Origin: Akanthomyces muscarius
Taxonomy: Eukaryota > Ascomycota > Sordariomycetes > Hypocreales > Cordycipitaceae
Length of the DNA: 64,000 nt
Assembly: GCF_028009165.1 (NCBI RefSeq)
Contig: NC_079243.1
Location: 4,588,001 to 4,652,000 of the forward strand
Direction of reading: 5' to 3'
Shown: positions 23,344-35,530 of the stretch, piece after piece
Layout of the letters: each line of letters opens with the position of its first letter
Numbering within the stretch: the first letter of the stretch is position 1
Notes under the pieces: model-generated
The model's database searches: none
What the model was told of the DNA's origin: nothing
What the model saw: the letters and a program-made list of their open reading frames with translations, nothing else
Made by a program: the position numbers and the translations under genes

Positions 23344-24045
23344 TCATTCAATTTGAAAGGTAGCCTTGCAAGTCACCGACAGCGAAACGTCCTGTGGCAC
23401 ACAGAGAAGCCTCTCCCGATCGTCCCCGTTTGCGCCAGAGGCTTCCATGGCGTAGAATCGGGGCGTGACGTCAAATGCATCTATCGAGTCGTTGACCTCG
23501 TCAATCTCGACAGGAGTGACACTCGTCTTGCCCAGCGCGGCCGCATACGCATTTGCCTTGGCTTGAGCGCTGGAGCAGGCCAGGCCGATGACCTCTGAGT
23601 TGAGTCGCAGCTTGGTCTCCGGGGTCAGCACCCAGTCCACGTTTTGCACTTCGGCGTGCGCGACGGAGGACATGGCGGTCGAGAAATCAGTGAGGCAAGT
23701 AAAGTCGGCAAATGTGGCAGAAATGTCGACAGTGGCTTGGTGAGTGCGAACGCGGGCTGATTCGGCTCCGTCACCATGTCTGTCGGAGTCTGCCTGCTCC
23801 TCGTACGAGTATGTGGAGAGCAGGCCTGACGACCACTCCTTGACGGCCGGTGTACTGGAGTCGTGGTTGTTTGAGGCGGTGGCGAGAGGCTTCAACTGGT
23901 CCTGGACCATCTTGACGGTTTCGCGGACGTCGGAGGAGACGCGCGCCTGGTCGCGACCGCTGGCGTGGACACGGAGATTGATGATGCCCAGTTCAGGCCG
24001 GCGCTTGATCTCGCCGTTGCCGGAAACGATGATTTTGACGGCCAT
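23344..24045 (-). CDS. SIMPL-domain (DUF541) protein
   Basis: Single exon, 233 aa. The N-terminus KIIVSGNGEIKRRPELGIINL is the usual start of the SIMPL fold. It is followed by the periodic alpha/beta pattern of the family, with a VDISATFADF segment, a DWVLTPETK segment, and a C-terminal VSLSVTCKATFQIE strand. SIMPL proteins are best known in bacteria, and several fungi carry intron-less versions of unknown function. No signal peptide or membrane helix is seen, so it is probably cytosolic. The lack of introns among intron-bearing neighbours could fit an old bacterial origin, but short fungal genes are often intron-less, so this is only a hint. Confidence 0.75.
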   Translation of the reverse strand: MAVKIIVSGNGEIKRRPELGIINLRVHASGRDQARVSSDVRETVKMVQDQLKPLATASNNHDSSTPAVKEWSSGLLSTYSYEEQADSDRHGDGAESARVRTHQATVDISATFADFTCLTDFSTAMSSVAHAEVQNVDWVLTPETKLRLNSEVIGLACSSAQAKANAYAAALGKTSVTPVEIDEVNDSIDAFDVTPRFYAMEASGANGDDRERLLCVPQDVSLSVTCKATFQIE

Positions 24046-25580
24046 TTTGGTGTCGCGTTACTCTGGCGGGGGAACTGGTGGTGGTGGCGGGCGATAAAGA
24101 GTATGTGCTGCGAGGAAACAACACAGACGAGAGATTCGAGCTGCGAAACAACTTGGCGATGATAAAACGTGATGCACTTGGAGGAAAGAAAGCACTGCAA
24201 AAAATCTAGACAGTATTCAGTGTTTTGTTCAAGAGCTGGCGGGGTTGTCAAAGCTGGTGCTGAGCGGGTCTCCACGATGACGTAGCTTTCTAAAGACTCA
24301 TAGCGTTGGGTCGACTCTAACTTTGCCGGCAGCCGAGAGCTTTCACTGGAAAACGTGGCGATGCGGCGTATCAAAAAACTCTTCTTTCCCGTCGCGATTC
24401 CGCACAGCCTGCGATTCAATCTATGTGTAGTGTGAGGTGCGCAGGTGGTGGTAACTGGACCCCTGCGCTTCAACGACGAAGAGTTAGGAAACGACAGCGA
24501 CTCAATAAGAGGACGGAAAATGTTAAGTTTACTAAGCTGAAGGAGATGAGTTATACGTTCGAAAATATATGCCTGGAGTGAGTGTCGAGGTCCCGACTGA
24601 GGTTTTCAGTCGCACCACGTGATATTCTCAAATTCTGTGGCCTACTGGTGGCGCTGCCTGACTTTACACTGTCAAAGTATAATGCAGCCACCAAAGTAAA
24701 CTTCTGCAAGAAATATTTCATTGAATATAAATAGCAGTGTGACCTTTACGAGGTCCGCTATGTCAAGAAGGACTGCTCTGGCACATCAAACTCGAGACTC
24801 TAGCGAGCAGATCAGCCCAGCTACACTCACCCGCCTGTATCACCACCATTGACAATCTCTCAAGACAACAGTCACGCCTTTCGAAAAACTTTTTGAACCA
24901 GATCCAAATCGACAAAATAGGCTAATTAAGAGCCAAAAAACACTGCCAAGCCACACTTGTTAGCGTCCTCGCGCATTCGGGAGACGCAGGAGCAAACGCC
25001 GGTCACACACCAAACGCCTATTGTCCACCCAATCACGAAAAAAAAAAAACATAATTAGCAATGCAGCAGCGCTGTGAGATGGAGAAGGGCAGAAAAAAAC
25101 CACTCCCAGTCCCATGGATTTAGTCTCATGATCAGGGCCTAACTGGATGTTGTACATTAGTGACCTGTATAGCACTATGAGCAGATATTCCGCCCCAACA
25201 CATTTCACCAAAAACACTACCACAAAGCCCATTTCTCTTCTCTATAGTACACGTATAGTAAGTAGCTAAAATTCTAAAAAAGAATATTAAAATTATTCTT
25301 TTATTGCCCTTTATTTAAGTAGGTTTTCTTACTTTGATTGTTTCTACTATTTATCCATCTTTAATTTTGGCCTTTTTTTGGTTAATTTTAAGCGATGGAC
25401 GCTTTTCTGAGCAAGAACTGGTAGCCTGGCAAGTATAATGGACCGCGGTGCATGGGAGGTCCAAGGACGCAAGGCGTTGCAAATTATTCGACGAATTAAC
25501 GTGTCTGAGAACAAGAAAAGAATAACACTACAGAATACAACAATTTTGGAGTAACTGATACCTTAAATCGAGCGACATTC
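24046..25580. other. Intergenic with a small AT-rich island
   Basis: About 1.5 kb without a supported gene. A TpA-rich block of roughly 150 bp near 25245-25395 has the same composition as the RIP-degraded transposon interior at 0.7-2.4 kb. The rest is ordinary. It separates the SIMPL gene from the second ABC transporter. Confidence 0.45.
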
Positions 25581-28500
25581 TCAAACATTCTTTCCGTAAA
25601 TCATGTTTCTAAGCTGCAGAGCTTCACCACTCTGCTCGCACAGTTCACGAAATACACCACCAGTTTTTTCCCAGAGCTCAGCCGGCGCCCCCGACTCAAT
25701 AATCCTTCCGTCGTCCAGTACCAAAATCTTATCGAAATCGGCCACTGTCTGCAGGCGATGCGCAACCACGATGAGCGTGGTCTCGTGGAAGCCGTCTCGG
25801 ATGCTGAGCTGAATGAGACGATCCGTAGCCATGTCCACGGCCGACGTGGCCTCGTCGAGCACCAGAAGCCTGGGACGCGATAAGATGGCCCTCGCGAGAC
25901 AAATGAGCTGTCGCTGGCTGTGGGATAGATTGCCGCCGCCTTCGGACACTTTGCTCGACAGACGCTTGAATATGTTGATGTTGTTCTGCGGCGCCGCGGA
26001 AGACAACTCATCGTCGGCATCGCTGCTGCTGCTGCCTCGGTCGCTATCAGAGTCAATCAGGTGCACACGCGCGAGACAGCTGTGAAGCTCCTCATCGCTG
26101 TGCTGATTGGCTGGGTCCAGGTTGCTGCGAATAGTGCCGGAAAACAAAACAGGGTCCTATTGCGAGAGGAATTAGTATCAGAGCGAGGGTTGGTGCTAGT
26201 GCAAGTATAACAGTGCCATTGCCTTACCTGTGGAATAATGGACAAACGCGACCGCAAGTTTTGAGCATTGAGCGTGGAAATGTCGATGCCGTCAATCACG
26301 ATTCTACCGCCTCGCTGATCAATCAGTCGAAAGAGCGCTAGAGTGAGCGATGATTTCCCTGCGCCTGTGCGGCCCACGATGCCGACTCTTTGCTTGTCGC
26401 GAATCTCGAAAGAAACGTCACGCAATACCGGAGGCAAGCCCTCTGCGTAGGCAGCTTGCAGGTGCTCGACTTGCACAGTACCCTTCCGCGGCCAATTCTC
26501 AGGTGGCTGTGCCCCATCCAAGTCTTCCGTAGGCAGCTCAGCATATTCAGTGATGCGCTCCACCGCATTCATGTCGAGCTCCATTGTAGCATAGTTGCGC
26601 ATTGCGAAGGACATGGACATGGCGAAGCTGAGAGCAAAGGACAAGACGAAGCCGGCGAGGTTGGCGCCAAAGTGCGAGGGAACGCGGACCACGAGCAGGC
26701 CGACGGCAGTGGTAAAAATCGTGCCAATGACGTTCATGTGAAATGTCATCCACTGATTCAAAGACCAGTTGTGCAGAGTCATGGTTCCCCATTCGTCAAG
26801 TTGGTCGTGAATGCGATGTGTGTAGTCTTTTGTCTTCTGGTACACACGTAGCGTAGACACGCCGGCTAGCGCTGCGTTGAACGTCTCAAAGACTGGTGAT
26901 TTGGCGTTGCTCTCGAGGCGCTTCACTGGTCTTGCAGCTTCCAAGTATCGTAGCGAGACAGCAATACTGGCAATAATGAGCACCAAAGCCAGCAGTAGCA
27001 TTACCCGAGAGAGAATGATGGCTGCCAGGCAGATGGTGACGAGCTCGAAGCTGTGGACTAGCACCAGGGTCATATCCTCCATCAGCCGGCTGTCGAGAAT
27101 GTCAAAGTCCGCGGTGAGCCGGTTGAGAATGCGACCGACAGGGACAGTGTCCATCCATCGGAGCGGCGATCGGAGTATGGTGTAGAGAACATCTTGGAAA
27201 AGCCCCCTGCTGAACCGGATGCTGATCAGGAACGACCAGAAGAAACGCAGAGTCCCTACTAGTGCACCAGCACCGCAAAGCAGTAAATAAATACCGAGAT
27301 AGTAAAGCAAAGAATTAGACTCAGAAGGAGCTGGCTGAGAAGCCTCAGACGGATATACTGCCATAAGTGTGGGCTGTCTAAAGGCGGCCTGGAATCCGGC
27401 CAGGCTCATAGTGTTGTTGCCCACATCATTGGATTGACTTGCGGCCGTCCAGATTCTCACCCACCAATTTCGGCCTTCGAGAAGTGTCAGCACTTCCTCA
27501 AAGTTTTATGTAGATCTTGCAACATACCAAAGTTTGTGGACTCGAAGAGAGTCAGGAAGGCGAATAGCGCAATCCAGAGCTTCCAGCCGCCACCGCTGAT
27601 GATTAGCTTATGGTAGACATGGCCCTTCACTACACCCTTTTCACGCGCTTCATCTTCAACATATTTCTTGGCCGACTTCTCAGGTCGTTCATGGGTCTCA
27701 GGCCGGTCTTCGATTGGACTGGCTGCGAGGCGCCTGGAATCCGTGCTGCTGGCACTGCTCGACACCGACTTTGGTGTGGCTGTGCCGCCGCTTGTGTTGG
27801 CGCCAACGTAGTCGCTCAAGTTTGAGCCAGACTGCTGGACAGTGCCGTTGCCGATTTCGATAAAGTAGCTGGCCTCTTCTACAACCAGTCCCAAGTGGTG
27901 AGTGACGAGAATGCGTGTTCGTCCCTTGCAGATGTCTCCAGCAATGGCGTGCTGCATGATGTGACGACCGACATGTGAGTCCACCGCGCTGAAGATGTCG
28001 TCCATGATGAGTATCTGCGCTCGGGAGTATAGTAGTCTAGCCAATGAGACGCGCCACTTTTGTCCGCCACTGAGGTTGACACCATTAGCACCCAGCTCAG
28101 TCTCATCACCATCATCTAAGGCTTCAATGTCTCTCTCTAGAGCGCACGCGTGGATGACGGTCCTGTAGCGGCTGGCAACGTATGGCTGGCCAAATAAAAT
28201 GTTGTTTTGCAAAGACGTATTCTCCAACCAGACCGTCTGCGCAACATAGGCCACCATGCCTGGCACTACCCACTCGTCCGAGTCAAACTGGTTGCTAGTG
28301 CAGTTCCAAGGCGGGAGCTCTTTGGGAGAAGCTGGCATCACGATCTGGCCACCAAAGAGTTCAGCCTCTCCAATCAGCGCCTGTAGCAGCAGAGTTTTTC
28401 CAGTTCCCGATCTTCCTGTAATGACGGAAAGTTGCCCTTCGGGAAACTCTGCGTCCAACCCACTCAGTGTAAAGCTCTCGTGCTTGTGACCGCCCGTTGT

Positions 28501-30572
28501 CGGCACCGGCGCGTCAGTCGGCCAGGATATTGTCGCATTCTCGAACGCGACATGGGGGCCGCTGGATATTGTTGGCTGGAGCTCCGGCTCACATAGGAAC
28601 ACATCGAGCCGCCGGACAGATACAATGGTATCGAAGCCTACTGTCAGCAGCTCTGGCAGGCCGGCCAAAGCAGCCTCTAGGCTTCTGAACATGGCGATGG
28701 CAACAAACGCAACTGCTGGTGATAAATGGCCATTTATCAGGGTATAGGTAGCAAGGGATGCTGCAGAAAGCAGAATCGGGCTCACCACCCAGCAGCAAAA
28801 TACCATGGTGTTTGCCAGGAACGCCTCCCAAAGTGTATTGAGCTCATCTTCTCGTTTTGCCAGGATGCGCTTCTCCCATTGGGCCTCGAGAGCGGAGAAC
28901 TTGATACGCCGCAGACCATTTACCGCTTCGCTGACGACTGCGAGCTTTCGGTCACGGTCTCGCATCAGTTTGGTCTCTGCGCTAAGGTAGCGTCGCGATG
29001 CCATCCAGTTGACTGGCAGCAGGGAGGCCCATGCAAGAGCGCCCGCAAGAAACGGCAGCGCACCAATGACTTGGACCAGGTAGACGGAAAAAACGACGAG
29101 CTTGCCAATGCTGCTGACGATCAAGATCTGAAACATGGCAAAGTCTGAGATGTGCTTTACGTCCACGCCGATGAGATTCATAATGGCTTGGCGCGACTTT
29201 GAAAGCTCGTCTGTGTTGTCGTGGGCTTTTGCTTTCCCATTCTCACCTGTTTGTTTTGCGGCACCATTGCTAGCATCAGGCGGACCATCGTCATCTCCGG
29301 CATTGGCGGCTGCTTTAATGTCTTTCCGGCGCAGTGCTTTTGCGAATATCAATGCTGACAATTGTCCTCTGACCGGTGCAAAGATGTTTTTGATCGACTG
29401 CCACATGATTCGACTCGCAATCCACTACCATTACGTACGGTTAGCGTCGTTGACACCACCTGGCTGATGGATTCGGAGAGGCACTACTTACCTGTTCAGT
29501 GAATGTGAATAGACCGATCAGAAGGGGAAACATCCATAGACTTGGCCCCTCTTGTGGTTCCTTGTCGACTCTCTCCAGCCTCTGAATGAGCTGCGACATG
29601 GCCCAGAACGGCCCGACCCCAACAATCGATCGTATGATGACGCAAGTCCAAAGCAGCATCAACTCTCCCCAATAGGTTCGGAAAAGCGACCTGACGAGAC
29701 TGCCGGTATGCTTCGCACGAGCCCACTGCGTAGTCAATTGATCAGCTCTAGCATAATTCTCCATTGAAGGGACGTCTTCGTGGTTGAGATCACCCTGGCT
29801 TTTTGCTTTCCTGATCAGTGGCTGCACCCATAGAAACATGGCTTTTTGCAGCGCAGACACCGACTGCTCAGCAGAAACTGTTCGTCCATTATGATAAACC
29901 TGGGGGCGCCTGGGAATTAAAAGTGCGCCAAGGCTCACGCACACACACAGAAATGCATTTCCCGTCATGAGACTCAGAATGACACGTCTGGAATCAATCG
30001 GTTGATTTGCGTAAAAGAGTCCCTGCAAAATAATTCCTGGTGCGATTGACACTGTCGCTGCAGCCAGTCGAAGGCCAAGCTCATAGCATCGTACTGGGTC
30101 AACATCAAGGCGAATGGCCACAGCTTGGAGCAGGATGATTGTCTGCGGAGGTCAGCATACGAAATCGCTGCGAAGCAGTCCGCAAACAAAATTTTCGACT
30201 TACCCAGCCAGCAGTCAGTAGCCAGGAAGAAATCTTTGCGTTTTGTGATTCGAGGTGTAGGGTACCGAGAACGGATATCGCCACAGATGCCCCAAAAGCC
30301 ATAGAAGCAAGATAAAGACACACCAGCTTGGGAGTTTTGTTGGAAAATCTGGACATCAATTCTGGTGCGCTCTTGCCATCTTCGTCCTCGTACCAGTTGT
30401 CGTGCGGCTTCGGGCGACGCAATTGCGCAAAGACGGCTGCGCAAGTTGTGATCCGCGACGCCAGCAGTAAGCTAGCACAGCCCAAGCCTACCGCTGACCC
30501 CACGAGAGCCCAAGTATCTGAGATATTTGGAAGCATTATTCTCGATGCGTTCCAAAGGTCAAGGGCAGACAA
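25581..30572 (-). CDS. Full-size ABCC (MRP-type) ABC transporter, second copy in the window
   Basis: Five exons, 30572-30204, 30142-29492, 29424-27528, 27474-26228 and 26156-25581; 1,579 aa. All four introns are 53-71 bp and keep frame. The order is TMD0, TMD1, NBD1, TMD2, NBD2. NBD1 has Walker A GRSGTGKT (about 677-684), signature LSGGQ (791-795) and Walker B ending MDD, so it has no catalytic Glu. NBD2 has GRTGAGKS (1340-1347), a degenerate signature LSHSQ (1465-1469) and an intact LLVLDEA (1485-1491). Both weak elements belong to the same composite ATP site, so the other site should still hydrolyse ATP. It should be an exporter in the plasma or vacuolar membrane. It is divergent from the first P450 across a 1.1 kb gap, which suggests shared control and membership of the same cluster. 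Confidence 0.93.
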
Positions 30573-31716
30573 ACTCAGACAGGATTGCGAGGCTCTGTTG
30601 GATATGTTGTGTTCGACGCAATGCCTTTAGGGCCTTTGAAGTGTTGAACTCTAGTGGTGAAGATTACACAGCAGAGCTCCGGTGATCCTGGCGGCTTAAC
30701 AGTGCGTATTCCAAGGGAAATTTGCTGCATGCGCACAGCCTGACAGCTGTGGTGGCCACGTCATACGTTACAGTTCTTTTATTGTCGGCTTTCGTTACTA
30801 CGATATTCCTTTTCCCACTTGGCGGTATCATTAATTTCTCTTTCAGCGCCGCCTCCTGAGTACTGAGCAGTTACTAGCACAGGGTTCACCGAGAACACTA
30901 GCTCGCACTAGCTGGCGATCGCAGGGTACTACAATGCCGAAATGACGCCAAGGTGCTGAAGAGCCGAGACAATTTCAGTGAGCTGGCAGATATTTCTGCT
31001 TTCGATGATGCGGCTTTCCTGCGACCTACATTCAAGGTGTACTTTCGAGATACATGTCGTCTACTGGGGCAGGTTGGGGGGGTGTCTGGACACCCTCTCA
31101 TGCACACACCTCCTCTCCACTGACCAGTTCAATGCACCAGAGCGGATCAGTGTAGCATCAAAGATTGGGGCGGCGGAAACTTAGAGCGGGGAGACAGCAC
31201 CACGAAAGTGACCGGGCGGGGAGTGGAGGATTGATGAAGCTGTTAGTGGGACTCTGGCTGTCTGTTAATAGAAATGTCTTGGGCGATATTCGAGACAACC
31301 CTGTGCGACATGCTTGTCTGTTTACACCTCAGCTTTCAGCTGCAGAGCAGCCTCCTACCAGTGGGCACATCGGATATCTCTTGGTTTTGGACATGTCATA
31401 AAAAAGAAAGCAATTGTCTTGCCGGGATCAAAGCCGGCATTGGTTATCGGAGGAACGTCGCCGCACTTCTTCCGAGAGCGACCGCGAGAAACAGCACCGT
31501 GAGTGGAGAGCAGGGACCTGAGTCGGACTGCTGAAGTTCATTTCTTATTGCGGCTTGGGTAGCTTAAAAACCATCGTTTAATCAATTTACTCGGATTTGA
31601 CTGGTCGTTCCTGTCGTTTGCACGGTACGGTTACAGCAGGCTTCCCACATATCTACCTGACTGCGCCAAGTAGCTGCTTCATCTCTATCCATTTGACTCT
31701 GGGGAACTTCAGCAAA
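30573..31716. promoter_or_regulatory. Divergent intergenic region between ABC transporter and P450
   Basis: 1,144 bp separate two start codons pointing away from each other, so both promoters lie here. No gene or clear operator was identified. Confidence 0.5.
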
Positions 31717-33335
31717 ATGAATTCCATTCAACCCCTTCGGGTTTCTTACTTGAGCGGCGTTTCCAACACGATGTGGATAGTCATTGGCATTATCGCTGTT
31801 GTGGTAGGCGCCGTGGTGTATGGAACCTCCATGCCGCGAAATTTTCCACGCAACATCCCTAGAGTGCCTCTTTGGCTTCACTTCTACACTGTTCTTAGGG
31901 GCGCCTCCAAATCTGATCTCTACAACAAGCTTGTCCGAGAGCCTATCGAGAAGCATGGCGCTGTTGCCTTTTGGAATGAAGGTGCATGGACAATTCTGGT
32001 CAGCAAGCCAGAGTATCTGGCGCAAATCTTCAAAAACAGTGACCGAACTCTGAAGAAGAAGGGCCTAGCAGAGAGAATTCCATGGGGCAGTGGTGCGAAA
32101 CTTTTTGGCATCAACATCATCGACTCGGACGACGAGCAATATGCAACCTTCCGCAAGCTTCTCAAAGACGGCTTCTGCCTTCCTGCATCGCTCGACTCGT
32201 TCCGTGACAAGGCCAAAGCCTTGGCGGAGGGACTTTTGCACGACCAAAGGGAGCCGCAGAACCAAAAGTCAGGCGTGTTGATTGGACCGCCTGTTTGGCG
32301 ATGGGCACTTTCTGTCTGGGGCGACTACTTTTTGGATGCCCAATTCGGCAAAATGGACTACCGAACGTTCAACATTCAGCAAATTCTCGGAGTGCAAAAC
32401 CGAAAGTTCATGGGCAGACTCAAAGGTCTTTTCCCATTCTTGGACAATCTTCCCTTCAAGTGGGCAGTCACCAAACACTCGGACAAATTGTTGCACCAGG
32501 TCCAGCTGGGACTGGTTCGCCTTGCCGATGAGAGATGCAAATTGCCGCCGCCCCCCGGTGGCGAGAAGAAGATCGGATTCATCCTGCATCGCGCACGCGA
32601 GGAAAACCTCATGTCCGATTATCACTTCGAATGCAACCACAAGCAGCTCTTCATCGCCGGCCACGAGAATGTGGAAACTACACTCAACTCGGCCATGGAG
32701 GAGCTCGGCGCCAACCCACACATTCAAAATCTTCTTCGAGAGGAAGTCACAAAAGACATTCCTTGGGACTATTCATTCAAGGATCTCGACCAACTCCCTC
32801 TTCTCAATGCCGTGATTTACGAAGCGCTGCGCCTTTACCCTCCCCTTGGCCACATGTCGAACCGCATCGCAACAGTGCCCTACGTGCTGGGAGACGACAT
32901 CGCGGTGCCGCCGGGTATGATGCTTGGCTGGCACGCATACGGAGTGCAGACCGACCCGCAGGTTTGGGGAGAAGACGCTCGCAAGTTCAACCCTCTCCGC
33001 TGGGGCAAAGACTCCGCTAGTCTCAAGCAGCAGCTGCGCCAAAGACAGGCTCGTGGTCAGTATCTGCCATTTGGCATATATGGAAGAAAATGCCTCGGAT
33101 ACAATATCGCAATGCAGATGCTGCAGTGCGCCTTGTGCGAGCTTGTGCGCAACATCGAGTGGAGGCACCCCAACGGCTACACCTTTTCCTACGGCAAGGT
33201 ACGTTTGTGTACTAAATTCTAGTCTGAACGCATGGTTAACAAAGATCATAGGCTGCTCTAGTTATGCCCGACAACATTACAATGGAGATTGTGGAAAGGC
33301 GAAGCGTGCCCGAGAAGCTGGTGCAAGAGGAATGA
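31717..33335 (+). CDS. Cytochrome P450 monooxygenase with AGHEN-type I-helix
   Basis: Two exons, 31717-33198 and 33252-33335 (53-bp intron, phase 0); 521 aa. A membrane anchor (about 18-36) is followed by a proline-containing linker. The I-helix oxygen-activation motif reads FIAGHENVETT (AGHEN at 314-318), so Asn replaces the usual Thr after the acidic residue. The K-helix ExxR is EALR. The heme loop is PFGIYGRKCLG with Cys459; Tyr sits where the loop's first Gly is expected, while Arg, Cys and final Gly are kept. It should be an ER-anchored monooxygenase working with P450 reductase. It starts a run of same-strand biosynthetic genes (P450, ligase, dioxygenase-like, decarboxylase-like, P450). 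Substrate unknown. Confidence 0.9.
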
Positions 33336-33634
33336 GATCTGGTGTCACTGTCAGAGATGCCCAGGGGAATGCCCTACGTATCGTATATCCTTTAATGACG
33401 AGTACCTCTAAAAAGACAAAGTCAATGAAATATGCAATTTAGTCCTTTTGAGATATTTTATGCAGGAGTAAATGTCGCAGCTAGCTGCGTGATGCACGTG
33501 CGATTGTGTGATACTTCAGGTGGCTTTTGCTGAACCCGGGCGCACGGGTTTTCACTCCTCTCAACTCAAAAAAGCACTTTCAATCCAGCAACCACACTGA
33601 CCCTGCCTTGACTATTCCTTCATCTGTCGATAAA

Positions 33635-35530
33635 ATGTCTGCTACAAGCCCCACGTATTTTTTCCCGCAGGATCCGCTGCTGGTTAAGCTGCTGGACGCC
33701 GCCAAAGCTGTCCCTGAGTCCCGTGTCATAATCCATGATTTGTACGGGCTGCAGAAAACCTATCCCGAGCTGCTTGGAGATATCTTGCATACAAGAAAGC
33801 AACTTCAAGCTCTTCTCCCGTCGACATGCTTCAATGAAAAAGGGCTCCTTCGGGATGAGTTTCTATACCAGGCGGCCTGCACCAAGACTGGATATGAGTT
33901 TGCCGTGGCCTTCTTCGCCGTTCGCGCTCTAGGGGGAGCATATGTACCCTTGGGTGAGTCTTTGATAGCAGATTTTACTGTCGGGGTTGATTGCTAAGAT
34001 TTTAGATGCTTCTGTCGCGCTTGCTCGCAGAGCTGACACGCTCGCCAAGGCCAACGCTGTGTGCATTCTTGCTGATCAAGGTAGCGTTGCGGACGTGGAA
34101 AACACCATCGACCATGTACGCCAGAGCAGCGGTCGATCGCTGAGTGTCCTGCCCATTTCCTTCAATCAATCTGGAGTATTGCCTGATAACGTTGAAATTG
34201 TAAAAAATACGGAGCTAGACTCTAATGGACCCGGCTTTGTCGTCTTTACTTCCGGCACCACAGGATACTCCAAAGGTGTGGTCCTTCGCAGGTACTGCTT
34301 TGCAGCTGGGCCACTTGAGAAAGGCGATAGCGCCGTCGTCAACTACAATGCGAGTCACTGGCTCGGAGGCACGAAGAACATTATTGACGGTCTTTTGACC
34401 TGCAAAACTGTTTTTGCGATCAACACGCCTGCCTCCTCTGCCGATGTTTTGGACAAGTTCAAAAACTACCATATTACACACTTCGTGTTCAACCCTGCCC
34501 TCTTACGTGGCATCAAACAGCTGCTCCTGGGGGAAAGTGGCGAGCTTACCAAGGAGAAGAAAGAAGAGGCCACGAAATATTTCGGCGGGATTACGTATTT
34601 CCTCAGCATCGGTGGCCTGGTCGATCAGGATACAGTCGACTTCTGGACCGAGGTGCTCGGATGCCCTTTCCAGAACAGGTACGGCTCAACCGAGCTTGGA
34701 GGACTACCGACCCTCGGTATCTCCAATTTAAAGGTTCGTGACCATTATTTTACTGTATTCCGACATTCTTGTGCTAACTATTCATGCTTTTCTCAGGGTT
34801 CTGTGGGCAAGATTGCTCCCGGTGTGGAGGTCAAGCTCTCCGAGGGAACCCATGGCCAGCTGTTTATCAAAAGTCCCGACAGGTTTCTCTGGTAAGTCTA
34901 CTATGGTGCAAACGAGGTAAACTTTCGACGATGGACTCAAACTGACTTTGGTCCCTTTAGCTACCTGGGTGACGAGGAGAAGACAAAAGCAGCTTTCGAC
35001 GAACACGGCTTCTACAAAACTGGCGATATTGCTGAACTACAGCACGACGAGCTGATTTTCCATGGCCGCGAGCGAGATGACTGTAACGTGCCACTTTACG
35101 CCGTATGTTGCTCGAAGCTAACGGATCTATAGATGTTGTCCATGACGAGTCCACAATCTCAGCTGTTGAAGTGGAACGCGCATTGATGGCACTTGGGTAC
35201 TTTGAGGAGGCCACTGTCGTCGCATTGCCCGTCTCCGAATCAGTGCAGCTCTGCGGAGCTGTTGTCCGCCCCAAGCCAGCGCACAGAGCAGAAGTGAACA
35301 TCGGCCGGGTACGATCGGACCTCGAAGGTAGACTGGACGAGACCAAGCGTCCCGTGGCGCTGCGGATCCTCGGTCAACACGAGGAACTGCCGATGACGGC
35401 GACCGGCAAGCCGGTCAAGAGACAAGTCATTGAGGACTTTTTTTACGATGGTGACTGCGGAAGAGATTGGTTCACACCAGAGGCACCCCCACCCACTGTG
35501 CAGTGCGAAGGCGTCAGGGCTGCTGCTTAA
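33635..35530 (+). CDS. Stand-alone AMP-forming acyl/aryl adenylating ligase (ANL superfamily)
   Basis: Five exons, 33635-33953, 34006-34733, 34797-34891, 34961-35082 and 35133-35530; 553 aa. All introns (50-69 bp) keep frame. The adenylation cores are visible in order: P-loop TSGTTGYSKG (188-197), NRYGSTELGG, YKTGDIAEL, hinge GRERDDY, and the C-terminal catalytic Lys in MTATGKPVKRQ (about 514). No carrier, condensation or reductase domain follows; the protein ends about 40 residues after the last core. It should activate a carboxylic acid as the adenylate, then pass it to CoA or directly to an amine. The acid cannot be named. It lies 299 bp downstream of a P450 on the same strand and is the only candidate in the cluster for joining an acid to another building block. 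Confidence 0.87.
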
